A DNA stretch of 30,547 nt from positions 1,522,609 to 1,553,155 of the forward strand of contig BFEA01000093.1 in NCBI GenBank assembly GCA_003427395.1, written 5' to 3'. A program made the translations under genes and the position numbers. The first letter of the stretch is position 1. Every line of letters begins with the position of its first letter. The notes beneath the pieces were generated by a model. That model was not told the DNA's origin. It saw only the letters and a program-made list of their open reading frames with translations, and did not search any database. Positions 1 to 7,035 of the stretch are shown here, piece after piece. The DNA is from Chara braunii. Taxonomy: Eukaryota; Streptophyta; Charophyceae; Charales; Characeae.

Positions 1-46
<46 letters not shown>
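1..46. repeat. (CA)n microsatellite
   Basis: An uninterrupted CA dinucleotide tract runs from the first base of the window, so its true length is unknown. Confidence 0.98.
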
Positions 47-50
<4 letters not shown>

Positions 51-94
51 TGGACAGGTGGAGGCCGATATGGAGGGGAGAAGAAATATTAGAA

Positions 95-97
<3 letters not shown>

Positions 98-163
<66 letters not shown>
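98..163. repeat. (CT)n microsatellite
   Basis: A pure CT dinucleotide run of about 33 units. Between it and 470 I see no supportable gene; the short ORF at 192-410 has no recognisable domain. Confidence 0.98.
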
Positions 164-166
<3 letters not shown>

Positions 167-474
167 TTCTCCATTTACTGACCGTTAAAAGATGATGTCT
201 TCAACTGCAGCAGATCGAAGAGTGCAGGCCATCCAATGGCTGGTACGAGTCCCCAAGCAATGGCGCCCAGGTGAGTACTCTGATGCCCTCAATGCCACTA
301 AGGATCTCTCTCCCTCTGCAGTCTACCTCCTACCTCCTCTAGTGCTAATCCTAGCTCCTGACGATAATTCTTACAGCGCTGCTCTCGCCAGCCTGTTGCC
401 AAATTTTTAGTCTTACACAGTGTGTGCTAGTGTGTTCTGGGCCCAGCTACGTAACGCTGGGCCTACCTGAGAGT

Positions 475-787
475 CACCTGGTACTCCTCCTAGTCCCTTG
501 GACCACCATCTCTTCCCATGGTCCCAAGAGGACCAGGCCATTGGAAACAGCAGGACCAAAAAATCCTGAGGACCAGGCCAATAAATCCTGGTCCTGGTCC
601 AAAGGACCAGGCCAAGGAAACAGCTGGCCTGGGTTCCAGTTCGACGGTCCAATGGTCACCTGGTACTCCTCCTAGTCCCTTGGACCACATCTCTTCCAAT
701 GGTCCCAAGAGGATAGCCAAAAAATCCTGGTCCTGGTCCAAAGGAGGACCAGGCCAAGGAAACAGCCAGCCTGGGTTCCAGTTCGAC
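475..787. repeat. Imperfect tandem duplication, GGACCA/TGGTCC-rich
   Basis: Segment 475-645 is repeated at 657-787. Both copies begin CACCTGGTACTCCTCC and end GGGTTCCAGTTCGAC. The second copy lacks about 40 bases from the middle. Inside each copy the short motif GGACCAGGCCA and its complement TCCTGGTCC recur, so the block can fold back on itself. ORFs are open on both strands here, but this follows from the repeat composition and I do not treat them as genes. Confidence 0.8.
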
Positions 788-1588
788 ATCCAGGTGCTTC
801 TGCTACATCAGCAGCTGGTCCAGCGGTAGCAGACAAAAGAAAGTCCAGTCCTAGTACGGACAAAAGTGTCTCCAGGGCCTAGATTGGCCCAAAACGTGTG
901 AGCCAGTCCACACCACTGATTCGTCCCAGTGCAGGTCCCACATGGGCCCTGAGGCTGCACGACCCTCTTGTGCCTGTTCAGACTGACAGAGTCTGAAACA
1001 CTCTCGAGTTAATAGCTTCTTCCTTATTAATGACTCCAATTGCCTATAGGTGATACCGGCGAGATCCAGTCCAATCGTAGTCCAGAAAAAACTCTGAAAC
1101 GGTACTGTCCTAAACCAGGACAGAAAACTGAGAAAATAAAATGTAAGCAAAAGCATGCAAGCAGATAAAAATAACCCTCGGCTTGAAAGTCGAGCAAGGC
1201 CCCCAAAAAAGATGTCTATGGGCCCAAGGCCGCCCAAAATGTGGGTTGTGCAGCCTCAGGGCCCAGTAGGCGAAGCCAGGCCCCCAGGGCCCATGTGGGA
1301 GGCCTGTGCATGCCACAGCCACTCTACATGGTATCATCAGGAGGAAGGTGAATGTTCCAGGGAGCAGTGGAAGACTAGGGGGTATGTCCTGGGGTGCAGG
1401 TGGCAGGGTAGTGCCAAAGCGCTGTTTTGGGCTTGGTTCACCCTAGGGGAGAACCACTGTGAGGCATCATCACGGAGAGCCGATAACGTCCTTGCAGAGA
1501 GTGGGTGCTGATTAGGGGTGTGTCACACCCTGGGTCGAGGGTGGCAGGGTAGTGTCACAGCGCTTAGAAGCAGTCCACCTTTAGAGTG
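788..1588. other. Intergenic stretch without a recognisable gene
   Basis: I see no conserved protein, RNA gene or mobile-element domain here. A weak direct repeat sharing GGCAGGGTAGTG and then AGCGCT occurs near 1402 and 1543. ORFs of up to 128 codons exist on both strands but have no familiar motifs. Confidence 0.5.
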
Positions 1589-1716
1589 TGAGTGCGTGTG
1601 TGTGTGTGTGTGGCGGGGGGGGGGGGGGGGGGGGGGGTTATTGAATGACAAATCAAGAGTAAATAATCAGACAGAGCAGTTAATGACAGTTATCTTGACC
1701 AATCCCCCCCCCCCCC
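1589..1716. repeat. (GT)n, poly(G)23 and poly(C)13 tracts
   Basis: A GT dinucleotide run leads into 23 consecutive G (1615-1637). After 66 bases there are 13 consecutive C (1704-1716). The two homopolymers are complementary and could form a foldback. Tracts of this kind are also prone to length error in assembly. Confidence 0.9.
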
Positions 1717-1995
1717 ACCCCACTAAAGGTGGAGGGGAGAAGTCATTGAAGCCGGCGTGCGAGCTTGACACACATTTCAGACACCGCCAGTCACGCTAAT
1801 ACCAACCAACCATGTCTTGTCAGATGATCTGCCCTCTGCTCTGTCTTATCAAACAGTCTACCCTTGCGTAAAGTTGTATGTTGCACTATCTCGACCGCAA
1901 ACCTATCGTTGGGGTAAACATTTACCATATATATATCGTCACAAATAGAACTGCCCGGTAAACCGTAGGCAGAGAGAGAGAAGAGGACAACAAAC

Positions 1996-2056
1996 GAGGG
2001 GCTGTGACAAACTGTTTCGTCGGAGTTTCACCGACTCATCAGGAGGCTGAACCCTC
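1996..2056 (-). ncRNA. Hammerhead-ribozyme-like motif, type I layout
   Basis: Read on the minus strand, 2042-2036 is CUGAUGA. Next comes a 5-bp hairpin GUCGG/CCGAC with a 7-base loop (2035-2019), then GAAA (2018-2015). Stem III is a 3-bp ACA/UGU hairpin with loop GUU (2015-2007), and it is followed by C at 2006, giving a GUC cleavage triplet. All the invariant core bases of a hammerhead ribozyme are therefore present in order. The very short stem III is as described for type I hammerheads in Penelope-like elements and small animal retrozymes. The weak point is stem I: GAGGG (2056-2052) can pair with CCCUC (2000-1996), but between that helix and the core lies an unpaired 5' segment and only a weak two-pair extension. 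Activity is therefore uncertain. No reverse transcriptase or GIY-YIG nuclease is visible nearby. Confidence 0.7.
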
Positions 2057-2341
2057 AACAGTCTGCAGAATCCCCTCACTGATTACACTGTAAATGATAA
2101 TCTACCTTAACCAAAATCAAAGTAGACTATCACTCGCCCACACCAGATGGAAAACTCTACAGAGTGTCGGTTCACACCCCATCACAAGCCAGCAAAACAT
2201 CCACGAAACAAAGAAAGGTCTGTCACAGCCAAAAAATACACTCCAGACACGCCCCTGGTATGGGTTGCAAATTATCGCAACAAGATGGGTTGCAAATAAT
2301 GGCAACAAAAAAAAGACCCCACACCAAACGCTGCGACAAAA

Positions 2342-2589
2342 TGCAATTTTGCAGAGCGGTGCAATTTGGCAGAGGGGGCTGCAATCTTGCAGAGGGGGCT
2401 GCAATCTTGCAGAAGGGGTTGCGATTTTGCAGAGCGGTGCAGTTTTGCAGAGGGGGCTGCAATTTTGCAGAGCGGTGCAGTTTTGCAGAGGGGGCTGCAA
2501 TCTTGCAGAGGGGGCTGCGATTTTGCAGAGCGGTGCAGTTTTGCAGAGGGGGCTACAATTTTGCAGAGGGCTGCAAGTTTGCAGAGGGA
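2342..2589. repeat. Palindromic minisatellite, 18/20-bp units
   Basis: About 13 tandem units, each beginning with the 12-base imperfect palindrome TGCAA-TT-TTGCA or a close variant. Two unit types alternate irregularly: one with spacer GAGCGG (18 bp) and one with spacer GAGGGGGC (20 bp). The array is open in several frames because the units lack stop codons, so the long ORFs across it are not evidence of a gene. Confidence 0.92.
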
Positions 2590-2936
2590 ATGATATAGGA
2601 TCTATAAAAAGAATTGACTAGTACACCTTTTGCTTATACTCTTGGAGATGTGAAATGTGTTCCACTAGATTATAAGTAGAGGAACTAATCAGACTGGAGA
2701 CTAGAGCAGCACCTAGCGCATGCCCTGAACGAACTGAACTGGTGATCGTATTCCTGAACCTCGATCCCTCCCCTCCTCAGTTACTTATCGCTTCTGATTG
2801 CCTTGATGATCTTCAAGCGATTATTAATAACCGATTACTTTGACATTACATATGCCTCACATCGACCAGCCTTACGGTAATAATTTGTCTGTTAAATCTG
2901 CAAAAGGATGACATCATCACAGTCCTCCTGGTGCCC
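2590..2936. other. Unassigned sequence downstream of ALG2
   Basis: There is no supportable gene. It lies beyond the duplicated ALG2 3' end and could hold the distal 3' flank of that gene. I see no clear structure. Confidence 0.4.
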
Positions 2937-3238
2937 ACCCACTTGGCTTCCTGTCAGATCATAACTGGGTATTTTCACCATCTGCCTCCACTCTCTCACT
3001 TCAAAGGGTCATCATCATCATGTCCCCTCCTTCTCCCAACATCTCCATGAGGATAGCCTGCAGCGGATCCCGGAAAATTCTCCGTGAGAGCCCGCCCACT
3101 TGGCTTCCTGTCAGATCATAACCGGGTATTTCCACCATCGGCCTCCAGCTTCTCAGTTCAAAGGGTCATGTCCCCTCCCTCTCCCACGATCTGCATCAGG
3201 ATAGCCTGCAGCTGATCCCCGAAAGCTCTCCGTGAGAA
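2937..3238. repeat. Tandem duplication of the ALG2 3' end
   Basis: Segment 3094-3238 contains the last 27 codons of ALG2, its stop and about 60 bases of 3' flank. It is repeated with divergence at 2937-3090. The distal copy, read on the minus strand, keeps the same frame: it resembles the C-terminus (GEGGDM, then TL) and stops at 3003-3001. Relative to the gene it has an ATG triplet expansion just before the stop, giving four Met codons. Shared landmarks in both copies are CACTTGGCTTCCTGTCAG in the flank and ATAGCCTGCAGC in the coding part. Confidence 0.9.
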
Positions 3239-4828
3239 CGAGGTCTCCACGTGGCGCCTTGCGCTTGCTCCCATGATTGCAGCCCTGTCAAGGGATCCCA
3301 TCAGCAGGTCCATGCAAGCTGCAAAACTCGGGGGTGTCGGGTCACAGAGAAACCCAGTGGACGCCTGATGAATGCTCTCCCTCGGTCCCCCACTGTTGCA
3401 GGCAATCACCGGCCGCCTTGCAGCCATGGCTTCCAAAGGCACAATCCCAAAGTGTTCATTCTCCGGTGTGTAGATGACCCCAATACAAGCCGCCAGAAGA
3501 GCTGCCTTTTGCTCTGCCGTGAACGACGGCACAAACAGAACTCTCTCCGATATTCCCAACCCTTCGGCTCTCGTCCTTAGCTCCTCCAGATACTCTCTAT
3601 TCTCCTTCAGACGCGGATCATACCCACCGGCAAGCACAAGCTTCATCCTGTCAATCGATACTTCATTGGCCAGGCTCCTGCTGATGGAACCCAGCCCACC
3701 ATCGCCAGGATGAACGAGGTTGGAGCTGTTCAGGCTCATGGAAGAATGCAAAGTCCCACCGGCGGGATGGCCGCCGCCGCCGCCAGAAACACTCCCCCCT
3801 CCTCCGCCGTCGCCGCCGCTGCTGCTGCTGCTGCTGCTGCTCCCTGAGGAATTGACAGGTGGTGTGCTTGAACTCCTGCCAAGACTATTCCTGGGACCAC
3901 CACCACCACCATGCGCACTCCTAGGGGAGGGGGAGGTACTTCTCGATCCAAGAGGGGATCGAGATGGCGATCGTGACGGCGACACGTGTCGCTTTACAAG
4001 CAAAGCAAACGCGTCGATCGCCAGCTCGAGCTTCTTCTTCCTCTCAAACCGATTAATGGACAAGAAGATCTGGGTTCCGGAAGAGAGGCCTTCTATACCA
4101 CCCACGCAATCCCTGATGCCACTCAATCTGTCAGTGCTTGCACTCCTTGCTTTGAGAGGAATATTAGGGATGTTGTCATACTCGCGAATATTCACTGCAG
4201 GGTAGAGGACAGCAGGACGAATCTTCCTTGCATGGAGTTTTGTGAATGTGTTTGCAAAGACCGTACCTGTGAATTCGCTGTTCACGACGATCTGATCTGC
4301 CATGCCCGTGGTCTGCTCCTCGATCCAATCCAACGGCGCGCGGTACACAGATCGAAGCCGTGAGGAGCGGCTCGCCAGCAGTAGGTCGGGGAAATGGCAG
4401 TAAAATAGGATCTTCATGTTCTTCCTCCATCGAAGGATGGGAATCACTGCCGACACTTGGTCGGCAATAACACAGTCGAAAAAACCGTGACAGAGAACAA
4501 TGGCCAGAGCGACATAGATGCAGCGAATGTAGGCGCACAGAGCATGCATCCGGCCAAATATGTGTCGAGGGAAAAAGTCGCCGTAGACGCGAACGGGCAA
4601 TGTTCCATCGATCGTCTCTTCGAAGCAGCGAGTCGGATCGTGATGAGCGGTGAAGATTTCGACACGGTGACCACGTTCTTTGAGCTCCAAGGCAGCATCA
4701 ACTATCAGCCTTTCCGCCCCGCCAATTCCCAGATCCGGATGGCAAATCGCGATCCGAAGCTTCCCGCCATCCTGGCCAGATTCATGCACTTTTGGAGGTT
4801 CACGCGCCTTGGGAGGTCTCTCCTTCAT
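3158..4828 (-). CDS. ALG2: Alpha-1,3/1,6-mannosyltransferase ALG2 (GT4 family)
   Basis: ALG2 adds the second and third mannoses from GDP-mannose to the dolichol-linked N-glycan precursor on the cytosolic face of the ER. The 556-residue protein starts with a short charged leader. Its GT4 N-terminal domain then begins with IAICHPDLGIGGAER (26-40), followed by plant-like RHIFGRMHALCAY (88-100). The C-terminal Rossmann half holds the EX7E nucleotide-sugar motif (E458 to E466 in EHFGIVPLE) and SGGPRESI (479-486). The usual length in plants is about 400 residues. The excess is mainly one low-complexity insert (about 283-388) of SR/SP repeats, poly-Ser and poly-Gly after IDAFALLVKR. No intron is needed. 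The start codon has A at -3 after an A-rich stretch; a later start would cut into the fold. A partial copy of the 3' end lies directly downstream. Identification is secure; whether the insert is translated or spliced out is not known. Confidence 0.95.
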   Translation of the reverse strand: MKERPPKAREPPKVHESGQDGGKLRIAICHPDLGIGGAERLIVDAALELKERGHRVEIFTAHHDPTRCFEETIDGTLPVRVYGDFFPRHIFGRMHALCAYIRCIYVALAIVLCHGFFDCVIADQVSAVIPILRWRKNMKILFYCHFPDLLLASRSSRLRSVYRAPLDWIEEQTTGMADQIVVNSEFTGTVFANTFTKLHARKIRPAVLYPAVNIREYDNIPNIPLKARSASTDRLSGIRDCVGGIEGLSSGTQIFLSINRFERKKKLELAIDAFALLVKRHVSPSRSPSRSPLGSRSTSPSPRSAHGGGGGPRNSLGRSSSTPPVNSSGSSSSSSSSGGDGGGGGSVSGGGGGHPAGGTLHSSMSLNSSNLVHPGDGGLGSISRSLANEVSIDRMKLVLAGGYDPRLKENREYLEELRTRAEGLGISERVLFVPSFTAEQKAALLAACIGVIYTPENEHFGIVPLEAMAARRPVIACNSGGPRESIHQASTGFLCDPTPPSFAACMDLLMGSLDRAAIMGASARRHVETSFSRRAFGDQLQAILMQIVGEGGDMTL

Positions 4829-5114
4829 TTTTTTTGCTCGATCCTACCTGGCAGTGCGTCCCTCCCTCTAGGGTACTCCCAAGCCGAGGCAGTGCCTCCC
4901 TCTCTGATATGATATTTGCCTTTGCCACTGGAATTCGACTATCTTTTCTTCTGATACAGAATCACCTGACAAGCTTGATGCAGAATCGGAAAGATTGTGG
5001 TAGAGATCGACAATCGTCGATACAAAATTGAAAAGAAAAAAAAAGGGTTAGAGAAATGTCACAGCACTCCGGAGGCGACAGCTGTCGCTCTCCGGCAATG
5101 GTGTCATCAGCAGT
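4829..5114 (-). promoter_or_regulatory. ALG2 5' flank, 5' UTR/promoter-proximal region
   Basis: This non-coding sequence lies immediately upstream of the ALG2 start. On the coding strand a pyrimidine run (TTTTTTTTCTTTTC) lies near 5040, and an A-rich run abuts the start codon. I cannot identify a convincing TATA box, so the label is positional only. Confidence 0.35.
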
Positions 5115-5260
5115 GCTGCGCTACACGGCGCGCTGATCTCCTCTTTCTTTTCTGCGCCCCCCCCCACCTCCCCCTCCCCCTTCCCGTACTGCTGCGCTAC
5201 ACGGCGCGCTGAATTCTCCACCCCCCCCCTCCCCCCTTCCCCCTCCCCCTTTCCCTAAAC
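5115..5260. repeat. 76-bp tandem duplication with G-quadruplex-type runs on the minus strand
   Basis: A 22-base block beginning GCTGCGCTACACGG occurs at 5115-5136 and again at 5191-5212, each time followed by a C-rich tract. On the minus strand, the ALG2 coding strand, each tract reads as four or more runs of three or more G with short spacers (within about 5157-5186 and 5219-5256). This fits the sequence pattern for G-quadruplexes. It lies about 330-430 bases upstream of the ALG2 start. Confidence 0.8.
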
Positions 5261-5487
5261 GGCTGCCCGTGTGCTACCCTCGTTGATGTTGAGCATCCAC
5301 TTCGAGATGGCGATTGTGTTCGGCTCTTGGTTCCACCGCCATCTCCCGCGCTGCGGTCCAGGAGCTCATGGAAAGCCGATAGTGGTGCGAGACGACGGAA
5401 TGACGCCGCGCGGTGCTAGACGAGAGTGAGATGCCCCACAGTGCGTGCGAGACAACGGGGGCAACGTCCCACTTGCGCAAATTAGGA
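5261..5487. other. Unassigned GC-rich sequence
   Basis: I recognise no gene. Short phrases such as GCGAGAC recur near 5387 and 5447. This stretch separates the ALG2 upstream region from a MITE-like element. Confidence 0.35.
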
Positions 5488-5958
5488 GATTCGGCCGTTG
5501 ATCTTTGCTATCTACGGTCAGTATCTCTTAATTCGTGCAAGTGGGACCTAGCCCCGGCAGAGGGGACTGCAAATTGCCAAATTGCATTCCCGCCAAATTG
5601 CCAAATTGCATTACCGCCAAACCATATTCGTATTCCCGCCTTTTGGCATGCCTCGTCATTTTGCACGTCGTCTTCTGTGTTTCTCCGAGAAGGCGACGGC
5701 CTCGTAGATTCATCGACCAACGGGCCTATCTCAGGGCATACTCCCATCTTCCCCCCGACACAACGCACGCTGATAACGAATGCATACGAGTTATCTTTCG
5801 GTCCGGTGCAGCCAAAATGAGGGTGCCTTGTGTTCGGCCGGAGAAAACCGGAAGGATTTTCCTCGATGTGTACGGTCCCCGGACCCATCCTGGGGCTAGG
5901 TCCCACTTACTCGAATTAAGCGATATTGACCGTAGATAGCAAAGATCTGGCCAGAATC
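5488..5958. mobile_element. MITE-like element with long terminal inverted repeats
   Basis: The left arm (5500-5555) and the reverse complement of the right arm (5892-5947) match over about 56 bases with only a few differences. Landmarks are GATCTTTGCTATCTACGGTCA and AAGTGGGACCTAGCCCC at the inner end. Weaker similarity continues outward to GATTC (5488) and GAATC (5958). The interior of about 335 bases encodes nothing recognisable, and no transposase is present, as expected for a non-autonomous element. I could not define a target-site duplication, partly because the right edge is interrupted by a poly(T) insertion. The interior contains repeats of GCCAAATTGC and three ATTNCCGCC motifs. Confidence 0.75.
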
Positions 5959-6006
5959 TTTTTTTTTTTTTTTTTTTTTTTTAAAGCAAAGATCTGGCCA
6001 GAATCT
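5938..6006. mobile_element. Bare poly(T) insertion flanked by 22-bp direct repeats
   Basis: The 22 bases AGCAAAGATCTGGCC then AGAATCT occur at 5938-5959 and again at 5985-6006. Between them is only a run of about 23 T and a few A. This is the pattern left when LINE machinery inserts little more than the poly(A) tail of an RNA in minus orientation, creating a long target-site duplication. The first copy is part of the MITE's terminal inverted repeat, so the tail inserted into the MITE edge. Confidence 0.7.
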
Positions 6007-6059
6007 CTTAATCCGTGCCTCCATAGACAAGTGGAAGAAGGCCTGGTGTGAGTATGACC

Positions 6060-6420
6060 TACATTGGTACACCCATGAACTGTTGAAATACCGGCCCAAG
6101 TTTGATTCCGCAATTTTTTTACGTTCTCAGAGAAGTGGAAGAAGTACTTAGGTAGTGTGAATATACCCTCTCCCATTGGTACACCCATGAACTGTTGAAA
6201 TGCGGACCCAAGTTCGAGTCCCAGCGGAACTAATACAGACCTGAGTTCGGGTCCCACTGAACTAATACAGTCCTGAGTTCGAGTCCCACCGGAACTAATA
6301 CAGACCTAAGTTCGAATCCGCAATTGCCTCCCCAAAGAATTGGAAGTAGTAGTACGGTAATGTGAATAATATGCCCTCAGCTGGTACACCTATAAACTGT
6401 TGAAATGTGGACCTGAAATG
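6060..6420. repeat. Dispersed/tandem repeats with tRNA box-B-like motifs
   Basis: The phrase TGGTACACC, followed within a few bases by AACTGTTGAAAT, occurs three times (about 6064, 6176 and 6381). After the second copy, a unit of about 31 bases (AGTTCGAGTCCCACC then GGAACTAATACAG) is repeated in tandem from 6205 to 6320. Each unit holds a sequence close to the internal pol III box B consensus GGTTCGANTCC, giving four in a row. No intact tRNA cloverleaf is visible, so this may be a decayed tRNA-derived repeat. The remainder, 6421-6722, contains a C-rich run near 6471 and nothing else I recognise. Confidence 0.6.
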
Positions 6421-6720
6421 CAGACGCAAGTTGGAATCTCACTTTAATCTGACGAGAAAAATCACCTCTCCCCCCCCCGCCCACCCTCCCCCGCCCCCCT
6501 CAAAATTTAAGTTTCATTACTTGATCAAACTTCAGAGGCCGGCTTCCTCTGCAATACTCCCTGTTCGAAAAAGGTATCTGGAAGCATCATCCAGCTTACG
6601 CTTACAAGCTGAAAGCCTGCAGGTCTTTTCTACAGACCCGGCAGCTCTGTGGCTGCGAATTTGCCTACAAACTACTGGATACTCGGCCTATGGCTAATAA
6701 ACTGCACTATCGTTTTCAAA

Positions 6721-6722
<2 letters not shown>

Positions 6723-6753
<31 letters not shown>

Positions 6754-6885
6754 GAAAACAGTGGCTGAGACTGTTAGTGATGTTGCTATGAGCGTCCACC
6801 ACTAACAGCCCAGCTACTAGCTCCAGCCTATTGGTGGGGAGCTGCACCTGCTGGAAAACGGGTCCAGCATCCCTCATACAAATGA
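6723..6885 (-). repeat. Poly(A)-tailed short repeat, family A copy 1 (possibly the LINE 3' end)
   Basis: After the T run, the body shares CTATTGGTGGGGAGC, then CCTGCTGGAAAACGGGTCCAGC and a terminal TACAAAT with copies near 29182 and 30204. Similarity covers roughly 130 bases and fades beyond 6885. Copy 1 directly adjoins the LINE's 3' side, so the family may be a SINE that shares the LINE tail, or simply short LINE fragments. Confidence 0.75.
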
Positions 6886-7035
6886 TGCTTGATCAAGGAA
6901 ACAGGAAGTGGGCAGATTAGGAAGAACTGCCTCTTCAGCCAGAAACTGGCCGCCAGATGCTCGTGATGTTGCTAGCAGTGCTACCTCCTATATCTTTTGT
7001 AGGAAATGTTCTGCAAATTCTGCAGTTCTACAATA

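Noticed and set aside
475-829. Overlapping ORFs on both strands in the GGACCA-rich duplication
   Set aside because: They arise from repeat composition, and translations on the two strands are equally repetitive.
2342-2589. Possible CRISPR array
   Set aside because: Units of 18-20 bp are contiguous with no unique spacers, and the context is a eukaryotic nuclear genome.
3364-3373. A second CTGATGA, as a possible hammerhead core
   Set aside because: It lies in ALG2 coding sequence and is not followed by a stem II hairpin and GAAA.
3720-4205. Long plus-strand ORF rich in Leu and Pro
   Set aside because: It is the complement of the ALG2 low-complexity insert. Its open frame follows from GC-rich triplet repeats.
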